Shown one piece after another: positions 60,101-64,000 of a DNA stretch of 64,000 nucleotides. The notes beneath the pieces are model-generated. The model saw nothing but the letters and a program-made list of their open reading frames with translations. It was not told the origin of the DNA and made no database searches. This DNA comes from Lichenostomus cassidix (taxonomy: Eukaryota; Chordata; Aves; Passeriformes; Meliphagidae): NCBI GenBank assembly GCA_008360975.2, contig CM039182.1, positions 90,789,405 to 90,853,404 of the forward strand, in the 5' to 3' direction. Positions within the stretch are counted from its first letter, which is position 1, and every line of letters begins with the position of its first letter. Both the position numbers and the translations under genes were made by a program.

Positions 60101-62052
60101 TAACAGTGAAGCAATATGGATATTTAAAATAAGTCACTCAGTTTCATATTTAGGAACACCAGTGAGTGATCCCACTGGTTGAATGAACACCAAAATTAAG
60201 CAGGGGTAATATTTTATTTTTCTTTGGGTTTTTGGGGTTTTTTTGGGAGGGGGGTGGTTTTGGGGTTCTATTTTTGTTTGTTTGGTTTTTTGTGGGTTTT
60301 TTGTTTGGTTGGTTTGGGTGTTTTTGGGGGGGTTGTTAGTTTTGTTGGGTGGTGGTTTTCTGGTTTTGGTTTTTTTTAATGTGTAAAAGCCTTCTGAATC
60401 TGTCACTTGATCACTTGCTTTTATTCAAGAAGGAGACTAAATATTAAACACACACACTGAAAAACATTAGCATGGCAAATTACACTCTTAAGAATTCTAT
60501 GTGAAATTTCTGAAATCCATGAAAACATAAAAAGTACTAAGCTGTACTCTGTACAACACAAAGAGGAGGAACCTGGCAGTGAAAGTGAAGACACAAGGAG
60601 AGTAGGTTGAACTTCTAAATTCAACATTATAGGATGGTGCAGATGAGATGGGGGTAAAAAACCCTACAGATTCTTAAGCAATACAATGCTCCAATAATTT
60701 GAACATATTATGAGAAAATCTCTTAAGTACAAACATCCTCATATATAAATGCATGCATGTAAATGTAAATGCACCATATATATCTTTCTAACTCCAAAAA
60801 CCTACATTTGTTCTTCCAGCCAGCCAGCCACCCTTTACCTCTGGACATGTGTATGTAATGCAGGTCTGCAGCTGTCAGTGGTGGGAGAAGAAACAGTTTA
60901 AGTGCTCATTCACATCCAAACAGCATTCAGTTTAGGAAACTATTTAATTGTTTACCCTGAATGACCATGCGCAGAGCTATATTTTTGAAATTTTACCTTT
61001 GGCATATACCTGTTTCTTTAAAACATTCTTCAGAGGGACTTCACATGAACATCTACTCAACTTTTCTCAGATTTACTCTTAGAATGTGAAAACTAAGATC
61101 TCAGTAGTTACTTGGCATACATTCGTGTCAAAGCAGGAGTTTCAGGTATTTTAACTGCTAACTAATACTGTTTTCAAAATTCCTCTCTAGTCTGCACATC
61201 CATAAAGTTAATTGAAACAAAACCTCTGTATATTTTTAATCAGACAAAGCTGAAAATGTACGAGCTTGCTTCCAAATGGAAGTGAGCTAACAATTTAAAT
61301 CCATACTTTTTACATCCTTTCATTCAGATTCTTCTCCCCTTTAAAAAAAAAAAGAAAGAAACAAAAATAAAATAGCTTCTACAGTACCTGTTCTCATGCG
61401 TTCAGACAAACTTCCAACACTGGCAAGCTTCTCTTCATAAATAGCTTTGTAGCCTCCAATGAAGGACAGGTAAGATTTTGGTGTCACAAATGTTCGTCTC
61501 CTATATCGTTCAAAGTATTCGACACATTTTTCAGCTACAATATCTTGAATTGTTCCCATGGTGTTAACAACACTCTGTTTCACTTCATCTGTACACTCAA
61601 TATGATAAGAAGCTAAAAAATGCTGTGCAACTGCTACAAGAGCATCTTTAGGCCAACGCTGGAACCAGTCCATGGTACAGCCTGAAATAAGACCTGGAAA
61701 TTTGAGTGCACGAGTTCTGAATTTTTCCCCAACAGGAGAAAAACAAAGAACCACATGTAGGTTATTCCGAACTCTAGCAAGAAAGTAATTATAAAGATTT
61801 TCACCAGTGGGAGTCAGCTTTGGATACTCCTTCTTCATTGCTGGAATCAGGTCTTGTGTGATTTCACCTATTTCATCTCGTGCAAAAAGATTTGAGATTT
61901 CACCTGAAGCCAAAATATTGTTCATGTACTCAAGAAAAGATTCGTCTCTGACTTCGTTGTCCGTGAATATAAAGACGACACCCTTTCCTTTTTGCCCAGC
62001 AGAGCGGTACAACATTTTCAGATCATCCAAAAGGTTGTTGCTGGCATATGTT
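2981..62052 (-). CDS. DNAH8: Axonemal dynein heavy chain, DNAH8-like (partial gene, 19 internal exons)
   Basis: Encodes the motor heavy chain of an axonemal outer dynein arm, which uses ATP to slide doublet microtubules in cilia or sperm flagella. Joined minus-strand exons give about 1,505 codons without a stop, in the family order: AAA4 second half, stalk, microtubule-binding domain, stalk return, AAA5, buttress, AAA6, C-terminal domain. Landmarks include [71 protein letters not shown] and [12 protein letters not shown]. Full-length relatives have about 4,500-4,700 residues, so this is roughly the last third, lacking both ends. Stretches such as [25 protein letters not shown] and [11 protein letters not shown] look closer to DNAH8 than DNAH5, but the two paralogs are similar and a DNAH5-like third paralog is possible. 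Subfamily is near certain; the symbol is about 70% sure. No promoter or polyadenylation site of this gene is in the window. Confidence 0.93.
3712..3730 (+). repeat. T19 run
   Basis: Nineteen T followed by GTGGTGG in intron 18; simple sequence. Confidence 0.9.
7699..7715 (+). repeat. CA microsatellite
   Basis: Eight to nine CA units in intron 18. A shorter CA tract lies at 4011-4022. Confidence 0.9.
11612..11744 (-). CDS. DNAH8: Dynein exon 18: C-terminal domain, third part
   Basis: 133 bases, 44 codons plus the first base of a split Gly, from [17 protein letters not shown] to LKLAIDG. It contains [20 protein letters not shown], strongly conserved in the family. The acceptor is a T-rich tract ending TTTCAG; the donor is ATG|GTAAGC. 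It is flanked by two of the longest introns in the window. Confidence 0.94.
14578..14607 (+). repeat. T run followed by G run
   Basis: Sixteen T, then GGT and about nine G, in intron 17. Simple sequence. Confidence 0.88.
18014..18118. repeat. AT-only stretch
   Basis: About 105 bases composed almost wholly of A and T (ATTATT, TATTTATT units) in intron 17. Confidence 0.85.
18549..18568 (+). repeat. Short G-rich tract
   Basis: Two runs of G (7 and 8) separated by AA, ending in GAA. Simple sequence. Confidence 0.9.
19193..19381 (-). CDS. DNAH8: Dynein exon 17: C-terminal domain, second part
   Basis: 189 bases, 63 codons, phase 0, from [16 protein letters not shown] to ADYNPHE. The phrase [12 protein letters not shown] is diagnostic for this subfamily. 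It is followed by [20 protein letters not shown] and [14 protein letters not shown]. The acceptor ends TTTAAG and the donor is GAG|GTATGT. Confidence 0.95.
20946..21300 (-). mobile_element. Second LTR-like promoter segment, minus strand
   Basis: On the minus strand there are two CCAAT boxes (plus ATTGG at 21097-21101 and 21065-21069), then TATAAA (plus 21038-21043), then AATAAA (plus 21015-21020), then a short downstream region. This order and close spacing is typical of a compact retroviral LTR with U3 promoter and poly(A) signal. Its sequence differs from the LTR at 21430-22515. Borders are estimates and no coding remnants adjoin it. Confidence 0.5.
21430..22515 (-). mobile_element. Endogenous retrovirus LTR, minus strand
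   Basis: The minus strand begins at 22515 with TGTATTGGGTT and runs about 1.08 kb. It carries features I recognise from a common avian LTR family: CTGTGAGAGCCTGC-type sequence near the start, a block of short degenerate CCATGG/TGCAGG-rich repeats (about 21880-22200), a polyadenylation signal AATAAA (plus TTTATT at 21596-21601), and the end region CCTTATCTCAGACCATGG. The 3' border is approximate. No retroviral gag, pol or env is seen beside it, so it looks like a solo LTR. The 184-residue plus-strand open frame inside it is fortuitous. Confidence 0.75.
23590..24120 (-). mobile_element. CR1 LINE, minus strand, internally shortened
   Basis: Read on the minus strand, 24115 to about 23950 gives about 50 open codons of CR1 endonuclease: [37 protein letters not shown]. 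The sequence then passes directly (about 23944-23950) into the CR1 3' region: a GGTTTAAGCACTCTTATCAA phrase, a GATGGAGCCAGAG phrase and the AGAGATGTTGTGGAGTCTTG segment, ending near 23590 close to GGTTTCAC. The whole reverse transcriptase is absent. It is inserted in the sense direction of the dynein gene about 70 bases after the exon 16 donor. Confidence 0.85.
24191..24538 (-). CDS. DNAH8: Dynein exon 16: C-terminal domain, first part
   Basis: 348 bases, 116 codons, phase 0, from [17 protein letters not shown] to VIDTPE. Motifs are [36 protein letters not shown] and [19 protein letters not shown]. The first exon residues (ERRKFGPLG) lie upstream of the first Met. Acceptor TTTACAG, donor GAG|GTAAAA. 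A CR1 insertion begins about 70 bases into the following intron. Confidence 0.95.
24539..25714 (-). other. Intron 15
   Basis: 1,176 bases with no recognised repeat, RNA gene or extra exon. Confidence 0.88.
25715..25836 (-). CDS. DNAH8: Dynein exon 15: AAA6 to C-terminal linker
   Basis: 122 bases. Two bases complete the split Gly, then 40 codons: [34 protein letters not shown] and LHTTVQ. This is the family segment between NEPPQG and ERRKFG, so it is required for continuity although too short to show as a long ORF. The acceptor is TTTCCAG; the donor CAG|GTTTAA is non-consensus at positions +3 to +6. Confidence 0.93.
25837..27757 (-). other. Intron 14
   Basis: 1,921 bases. Contains a diverged CR1 fragment at about 27301-27475 on the minus strand; otherwise unremarkable. 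Confidence 0.86.
27301..27475 (-). mobile_element. CR1 3' region fragment, diverged
   Basis: The plus strand carries a CR1-like succession: a CTCCAATCCCTTCAGCATCT phrase, then TGGACTCTCACTGGACTC and ATCCATATCTTTCTTG. This is the reverse complement of the part of the CR1 3' region just before the segment seen at 23590-23950. Borders are approximate. Confidence 0.6.
27758..28025 (-). CDS. DNAH8: Dynein exon 14: AAA6 end
   Basis: 268 bases, 89 codons plus one base of a split Gly, from [17 protein letters not shown] to KFTNEPPQ. It contains [19 protein letters not shown] and [20 protein letters not shown], the AAA6 signature that precedes the C-terminal domain. Acceptor TTTTTAG, donor CAAG|GTAGGA. 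Translation upstream of the first Met is supported by the in-frame NVPCRAIS. Confidence 0.95.
28792..28830. repeat. 17-base direct repeat
   Basis: AGGACCATACAAATCTG at 28792-28808 and again at 28814-28830, a 22-base period, in intron 13. Confidence 0.85.
29927..29968 (+). repeat. A-rich tract
   Basis: A18 then CCAAAAACAAACAAAC and A8. It could be the decayed poly(A) end of a retrocopy, but the sequence before it is not recognisable. Confidence 0.85.
31779..31943 (-). CDS. DNAH8: Dynein exon 13: AAA6 middle part
   Basis: 165 bases, 55 codons, phase 0, below the usual ORF length cut-off. It runs [17 protein letters not shown] to RLAKAK and contains [20 protein letters not shown], equivalent to the invariant family phrase with SMGSDPT. 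The acceptor has a long T run ending CCCCAG and the donor is AAG|GTACCC. The codons at the right edge read ARHYIAES, joining VAQ of exon 12. Confidence 0.94.
32347..32960 (+). repeat. Foldback module, copy A
   Basis: An AT-rich 5' half (32347-32640) with phrases such as CCACTTATCATAGCAG and TTTAGCATTTACTTAGCATC, then a purine-rich link (32640-32705), then a GC-rich half with CATGTGCTGCCC twice and GGCGGCTCGGCCAGTCGGGG. The last half is nearly identical to copy A'. Confidence 0.8.
33000..33960. repeat. Tandem array, about 178-base unit, five to six units
   Basis: A marker phrase related to AGGCTCTTTAGATCTCTCAA recurs near 33021, 33197, 33365, 33544, 33725 and 33905, spacings of 167 to 181 bases. 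A second marker, CAGATCAGAAA, recurs near 33464, 33636 and 33816. Several units carry CCCTAACCCTA-like words beside the first marker. Units are diverged from each other. Open frames on the minus strand repeat a [12 protein letters not shown] peptide because of the array, with no sign that they are genes. Confidence 0.8.
34038..34680 (+). repeat. Foldback module, direct copy A'
   Basis: Repeats copy A in the same order: GATCCAGGGGTTTA start, the CCACTTATCATAGCAG phrase, the purine-rich link at about 34335-34410, and the GC-rich half with GGCGGCTCGGCCAGTCGGGG. Its first half differs from A at many positions, while its GC-rich half differs at only a handful. Confidence 0.8.
34700..35059 (-). repeat. 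Foldback module, inverted partial copy A''
   Basis: On the minus strand this reads as the first half of the module, from GGACACTTAGATCC at 35059 to the purine-rich link near 34700. The GC-rich half is missing. With A' it forms inverted arms of about 350 bases separated by about 300 bases. Confidence 0.8.
35244..35308 (+). repeat. A-rich AAATAAAATG-type tract
   Basis: Imperfect repeats of AAATAAAATG and AAATGAAAT units to the right of the foldback element. Simple sequence with no coding sign. Confidence 0.85.
35329..35368. repeat. Perfect 20-base tandem duplication
   Basis: CTATGAGAAGAGAAACTGCT occurs twice head to tail without mismatch in intron 12, just beyond the A-rich tract. Confidence 0.9.
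35839..36110 (-). CDS. DNAH8: Dynein exon 12: AAA6 N-terminal part
   Basis: 272 bases. Two bases complete the split Gly, then 90 codons from [16 protein letters not shown] to CPDHTVAQ. Motifs are [36 protein letters not shown] and [10 protein letters not shown]. The segment [11 protein letters not shown] favours DNAH8 over DNAH5. Acceptor TTTGCAG, donor CAG|GTAAGAT. Confidence 0.95.
36111..37199 (-). other. Intron 11
   Basis: 1,089 bases; no repeat family or additional exon recognised. Confidence 0.88.
37200..37578 (-). CDS. DNAH8: Dynein exon 11: AAA5-AAA6 connection
   Basis: 379 bases, 126 codons plus the first base of a split Gly, from [16 protein letters not shown] to ETLIKG. Motifs include [60 protein letters not shown] and [14 protein letters not shown]. 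The order matches the helical region leading into AAA6. The translation starts upstream of the first Met at the GTC after TCTAAG. Confidence 0.95.
37579..38006 (-). other. Intron 10
   Basis: 428 bases; AT-rich with a short TA tract near 37946-37955. No mobile element seen. Confidence 0.9.
38007..38177 (-). CDS. DNAH8: Dynein exon 10: buttress helix
   Basis: 171 bases, 57 codons, phase 0, from [19 protein letters not shown] to TKTTAEE. It is a charged helical segment containing [20 protein letters not shown] and EDESLIEVL, the conserved buttress signature between AAA5 and AAA6. The acceptor GAATACAG precedes GAACTGGAAGC and the donor is GAG|GTGAAT. Confidence 0.95.
38178..41095 (-). other. 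Intron 9
   Basis: 2,918 bases. Contains a probable old CR1 3' remnant at about 38420-38640 on the plus strand. Otherwise no recognised feature. Confidence 0.85.
38420..38640 (+). mobile_element. Old CR1-like 3' tail
   Basis: The plus strand shows CTTCCTCATAGTAAGG, a GATAAAGGACTGAAAG phrase, then GACTGGATGACCTTTTCAAT and the terminal ACAATTCTGTGAC. This order is that of ancient CR1 3' ends (…GGACTAGATGATCT… then an ATTCTGTGA-type repeat). It is much more diverged than the other two CR1 copies. Confidence 0.55.
41096..41278 (-). CDS. DNAH8: Dynein exon 9: AAA5 end and start of buttress
   Basis: 183 bases, 61 codons, phase 0, from [14 protein letters not shown] to ILTEKK. Motifs are [20 protein letters not shown] and [20 protein letters not shown], the segment that runs from the AAA5 core into the buttress (strut) helix supporting the stalk. 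The final residue is Lys (AAG|GTATCC), where I recall Gln in human paralogs. Intron 8 between exons 8 and 9 is the shortest in the window. Confidence 0.95.
41549..41704 (-). CDS. DNAH8: Dynein exon 8: AAA5, Walker B region
   Basis: 156 bases, 52 codons, phase 0, too short for a 60-residue ORF cut-off. It runs [15 protein letters not shown] to FIKSGSAYK. It contains [20 protein letters not shown], the AAA5 Walker B-type strand and acidic pair, strongly conserved in the family. The acceptor is CTTCCTAG and the donor AAA|GTAAGATG. It joins exon 9 at [10 protein letters not shown], as in relatives. Confidence 0.94.
41705..42925 (-). other. Intron 7
   Basis: 1,221 bases, AT-rich, with an A run at about 42904-42913 close to the exon 7 donor. 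Nothing else recognised. Confidence 0.88.
42926..43120 (-). CDS. DNAH8: Dynein exon 7: AAA5 large domain, first part
   Basis: 195 bases, 65 codons, phase 0, from [17 protein letters not shown] to NNGLQ. It contains [19 protein letters not shown] and the degenerate P-loop of AAA5, [16 protein letters not shown]5 does not usually hydrolyse nucleotide. I recall Thr where this gene has the first Gly of PQGQ in human DNAH8. The acceptor region is part of a 32-base tandem duplication. Confidence 0.95.
43121..46476 (-). other. Intron 6
   Basis: 3,356 bases. A 32-base tandem duplication abuts the exon 7 acceptor (43126-43189). The rest has no mobile element that I can recognise. Confidence 0.88.
43126..43189. 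repeat. 32-base tandem duplication beside the exon 7 acceptor
   Basis: A unit beginning AGAAAATACGCAATTACAAA (43126-43157) is followed by a near copy beginning AGAAAATATGTAAGTACAAA (43158-43189). The first copy lies only five bases from the exon 7 boundary, so it supplies the pyrimidine-rich part of the acceptor. Confidence 0.85.
46477..46653 (-). CDS. DNAH8: Dynein exon 6: end of coiled coil 2 and entry into AAA5
   Basis: 177 bases, 59 codons, phase 0, from [14 protein letters not shown] to SKIPYSK. It holds the stalk-to-ring signature [19 protein letters not shown] followed by [14 protein letters not shown]. The acceptor ends TACAG and the donor is GTAAGTG. It joins in frame to [10 protein letters not shown] of exon 7. 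Confidence 0.95.
46795..48170 (+). mobile_element. CR1 LINE, plus strand, internally shortened
   Basis: A decayed CR1 retrotransposon. The 5' part (from about 46795) includes the leader-like phrase AGAGCTTTAAAGCTAGG. ORF2 endonuclease remnants follow: [16 protein letters not shown] near 47180, then ETWWD-like GTWWKD and [11 protein letters not shown], a frame shift, GQTNVGD and GGFNYP near 47580. After a poorly matching stretch (47600-47790) it resumes in the CR1 3' region: a GGTGCCAGACTCTT phrase near 47857, an AGATTGCCAAGGGAA phrase and a terminal CCAGAGGTTCCTTCCAATC. A full-length CR1 exceeds 4 kb, so most of the reverse transcriptase is missing. It lies antisense to the dynein gene. Confidence 0.85.
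46980..47062 (+). repeat. A-rich AATCAATAAAAC-type repeat inside the CR1
   Basis: Imperfect repeats of AATCAATAAAAC and AACAATAAAAC, about 80 bases, lying between the CR1 5' leader and its endonuclease remnant. It is not part of the usual CR1 sequence as I know it, so it probably arose by expansion or insertion after integration. Confidence 0.7.
49241..49459 (-). CDS. DNAH8: Dynein exon 5: stalk coiled coil 2
   Basis: 219 bases, 73 codons, phase 0, from [14 protein letters not shown] to EGLGGEK. It is the returning stalk helix, with family motifs [29 protein letters not shown] and [12 protein letters not shown]. The true exon start is the GCA after CTGTAG at 49460, upstream of the first Met. 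It is separated from exon 4 by the second longest complete intron in the window. Confidence 0.95.
50575..50600. repeat. Perfect inverted repeat, 11-base arms, 4-base loop
   Basis: ATTTACTGTAG (50575-50585), loop CCAC, then the exact reverse complement CTACAGTAAAT (50590-50600). It lies in intron 4 and its last base is shared with the next hairpin. Confidence 0.9.
50600..50635. repeat. Perfect inverted repeat, 16-base arms, 4-base loop
   Basis: TTATCTCTAGGATCTG (50600-50615), loop TTGA, then the exact reverse complement CAGATCCTAGAGATAA (50620-50635). No mismatches, which is unusual for old intronic DNA. An A run follows. The arms are too short for a standard microRNA precursor. Confidence 0.9.
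50945..50990 (+). repeat. GA microsatellite
   Basis: About 46 bases of GA repeats with GGGA interruptions in intron 4, likely length-variable between individuals. Confidence 0.92.
53919..53974. repeat. TA / CATA simple repeat
   Basis: Alternating TA followed by CATA and TATG units, able to pair with itself as a weak hairpin. Intron 4. Confidence 0.85.
56395..56414 (+). repeat. A20 run after exon 4 donor
   Basis: Twenty A on the plus strand, hence T20 followed by AG on the dynein sense strand, starting about 28 bases after the exon 4 boundary. Confidence 0.92.
56443..56610 (-). CDS. DNAH8: Dynein exon 4: microtubule-binding domain, second part
   Basis: 168 bases, 56 codons, phase 0, from [15 protein letters not shown] to INKEVLPLK. 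It contains [19 protein letters not shown], the strongly conserved segment closing the microtubule-binding domain, and ends where coiled coil 2 begins. Acceptor TTGACTAG, donor AAG|GTATTTTG. About 30 bases into the intron lies a run of 20 T on the coding strand followed by AG (plus-strand A run 56395-56414). Confidence 0.95.
56611..59190 (-). other. Intron 3
   Basis: 2,580 bases within the microtubule-binding domain coding region. I see no repeat family, RNA gene or additional exon. Exons 3 and 4 join in frame across it (FQK then DSI). Confidence 0.85.
59191..59406 (-). CDS. DNAH8: Dynein exon 3: microtubule-binding domain, first part
   Basis: 216 bases, 72 codons, phase 0 at both ends, from [14 protein letters not shown] to LLTFQK. 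It contains the highly conserved run [18 protein letters not shown], which belongs to the helices at the stalk tip that contact tubulin. The variable segment after it ([19 protein letters not shown]) has the form seen in DNAH8 rather than DNAH5, one of the better arguments for the symbol. Confidence 0.96.
59407..59770 (-). other. Intron 2
   Basis: 364 bases; no recognised element. A plus-strand T run near 59675-59690 and an ATA repeat near 59717-59732 are the only simple tracts. Confidence 0.9.
59771..60051 (-). CDS. DNAH8: Dynein exon 2: stalk coiled coil 1
   Basis: 281 bases. Two bases complete the split Gly codon, then 93 codons from [11 protein letters not shown] to AALQ. The composition is that of the outgoing stalk helix: rich in Lys, Glu and Ala with heptad-like spacing ([48 protein letters not shown]). 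This helix carries the register change between the AAA ring and the microtubule-binding domain. The acceptor is CCACCACAG; the donor GTCAGA is somewhat weak. Confidence 0.95.
60052..61387 (-). other. Intron 1
   Basis: 1,336 bases between the AAA4 and coiled coil 1 exons. It contains the G/T-only tract at 60214-60378 and a short CAGC-type repeat near 60818-60830. Otherwise AT-rich and unremarkable. Confidence 0.88.
60214..60378 (+). repeat. G/T-only low-complexity tract
   Basis: About 165 bases almost entirely G and T on the plus strand (C and A on the dynein sense strand), with many runs of three to seven G separated by T runs. Several clusters could form G-quadruplexes on the plus strand. 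It lies in intron 1. Confidence 0.9.
61388..62052 (-). CDS. DNAH8: Dynein exon 1 of window: AAA4 C-terminal half and start of stalk
   Basis: The largest exon here, 665 bases. It enters in the middle of a codon (one base, then [17 protein letters not shown]) and leaves after the first base of a Gly codon (RMRTG). The AAA4 Walker B-like motif is FIFTDNE, followed by the family motif [11 protein letters not shown], the sensor region [20 protein letters not shown] and [12 protein letters not shown]. The end ([16 protein letters not shown]) is the helix that leads into stalk coiled coil 1. The acceptor is a pyrimidine tract ending CAG and the donor is CAG|GTACTG. The AAA4 Walker A lies on an upstream exon outside the window. 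Confidence 0.95.
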
Positions 62053-64000
62053 CTGGAATAGAAAGGGGTTAAAGAAAGAGAGAACAGGAATTACAGATCA
62101 TTTTAGGAGATATGTATCATCTGAATGAACTTCCTTAAGGCAAGAAAAAAAACCTAGACAAGAAATGAATACCATAGCTCCTGGTTACATTTTTTAGGGT
62201 TTTTTTCTTAAACATTTTCCCAAAGTGAATGATCAGTAACATAAATCATGTGAAATGAGGTGAAGTCAACAAAATAATGTGCTGGAAAAAAATATGGTGA
62301 GAGAAATACTATATCAAAGGCAATTATGATGCTGTTTTGAATCCCCATAGTTTGCAGACATAAATACTTTCTTAGAAATGTAGGTTAATACAGCTGGATT
62401 AAGTTGTCAAGTAGGTTCTGATACCTGTTACCATTACGTAAATACAGCTGGATTGTCTTCTGAAGATACTGAGAGCAGGTTAAAGGAAATCATTAAGAAA
62501 CAAGAGAGAACGAAACTGAGGGGTTTATTGTGTTATATGATTTAACTAAAGTAATGCCCCAGAAATGATGTTTGAGCATTATCACTTGGGCTGATCAGCT
62601 CTTCTGCAAAACGGAGACCATGACTGGTTCTGTTGTTACGTGTCTTATGGCTGGTGCACACAAGTAAGATTCAGATGAATTCCACACAAATTCAGCTACA
62701 GATTTCAGATTGTGCAATATAAAATGAAGTAAGGTTAATAAAATGGCAGATTTTGTCCTTAGCCAACTAAAGCTGAGATAAGGAACCTCTTTTCTTTGTA
62801 ACCAGACTCTTATTACCAAGAATCTCTTAAAAGTAATAAGTAATTCCTGCAAAACAAACATGACCCACTCTTCACATATTAAATATGCCACACATGAAGT
62901 GTCCGAGTTCTGTTCCAGCTCTATATTATTTCTGCTCTATAAATACCTGTAAAGCAAGCACTGCAGAACTTGTAAAACAATCCAATTCTTCAGTTGCATA
63001 TATCAGCTACAGCTATGACAGTGATTTGTGGTATTCTGATAGGAACATGAGAATTTCTCTCCTGAGTCAGAATAGCACTCTGTCTAGTTCAATAATCTAA
63101 CATCAGCAATGGGAAATTATATTTAGAGACAAAACATGAGCCAGCATCCACTCTTCACTGCTAATGACATTCTTCCCCTTTCATATTCATTGCCATTATT
63201 AATATTTGCCTTATAAACACATTTTGAATCTAGGAAATCTAGGAATTCTGTTCTAGCACTTCGATTTTTTTCTTTCCCTCATGTTTTTTGTTCTCACTGT
63301 TCCTTCCTTCTGCTTCTGAAACACAGGAAAAGATTGTTATATGTCTTTCTTTATCTTTCCTTTCATCAGAAGACTCATAATATTTTTCATAGACCTGATA
63401 TGTCTCTCTAAAGAATACTTCTCAGCATGTTAGATAGTTTGCAAAGGGGAATACATTCTGCTAATCCTCACTGCTTACCCCTGTAAACCCTATGTCAAAA
63501 GAGAAACAGAAGGAAGGCAGTAGTTACTCCATTTCACTTCAAATTTTTATAAATTACTGAATTCTAGAACTACAAAATATTAAGTCATTGATAGAAGTTG
63601 TCATAATACAGTTTCACTACATAAGGATCTATGGAAAAAGTTACTATTTCCCCTGGCCATCAGTATTTGCCTACTCTGCAGCATGCACCAGTAGATTATT
63701 CTCTGTTATTTTTAGTGCAAAATTAAATTTCAGTGTGATTTCACAAAGGTGCATTGCAGACGCAAATGCTGAAGAAAAGACTTATTGTCAGTAGCATAAA
63801 GTCAACAAAACAAAGACCCAGGATCTATCACCTATAGACCATGCATCTGCAGTTACTTTTGAACAGAACTGTAGTTTACAATGAGGGATAAAATGTTTGA
63901 GAGTTTTGCATTTCTTTAAGTTGACTGTGAGGCATTCATTTCTATGGCAAATTGGGAATCAAGTATCTATATACACTGCATTGTGTTACCTTGTTAAAGT
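62053..64000 (-). other. Intron upstream of exon 1 (partial)
   Basis: Non-coding sequence preceding the AAA4 exon. I searched the minus strand for the preceding AAA4 Walker A exon and saw nothing that fits. A 14-base phrase (AATACAGCTGGATT) occurs at 62387-62400 and again at 62441-62454. No recognised mobile element. Confidence 0.8.

Noticed and set aside
62595..62891. A 98-residue minus-strand frame as the preceding AAA4 exon
   Set aside because: It lacks GKQSL-type Walker A sequence and any dynein motif.

Overview
The window reads as vertebrate, most likely bird, nuclear DNA. It is AT-rich, its coding sequence is split into short exons with GT/AG splice sites, and its recognisable repeats are CR1 LINEs and long terminal repeats (LTRs) of avian endogenous retrovirus type. 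There are no operons, CRISPR arrays or other prokaryotic features.

One gene explains all coding sequence I can support: an axonemal dynein heavy chain of the DNAH5/DNAH8 subfamily on the minus strand, best match DNAH8. Nineteen internal exons (4,516 coding bases, about 1,505 codons) run from 62052 down to 2981. All junctions keep phase and no exon carries a stop or frameshift. They encode the back third of the motor: second half of AAA4, stalk coiled coil 1, microtubule-binding domain, coiled coil 2, AAA5, buttress, AAA6 and most of the C-terminal domain. The start, tail, AAA1-3 and AAA4 Walker A lie beyond 64000. The last exons (after FFNPQ) were not found in 1-2980 and must lie beyond position 1. 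Residues are quoted from my own translation; comparison with human DNAH8/DNAH5 is from memory of the families.

The introns (270 to about 8,400 bases) hold everything else. Intron 16 (19382-24190) holds two LTRs and a minus-strand CR1. Intron 12 (31944-35838) holds a composite foldback-like element with three copies of one module (two direct, one inverted) and a tandem array of about 178-base units. Intron 5 holds a plus-strand CR1. Intron 4 holds two adjacent perfect hairpins. Intron 1 holds a long G/T-only tract. Most other long open frames are unsupported by family, splice or repeat evidence.

The least explained structure is the foldback element with its internal array at 32347-35059. Next are two CR1 copies that both appear to join an endonuclease fragment to the 3' end, and the twin hairpins at 50575-50635.
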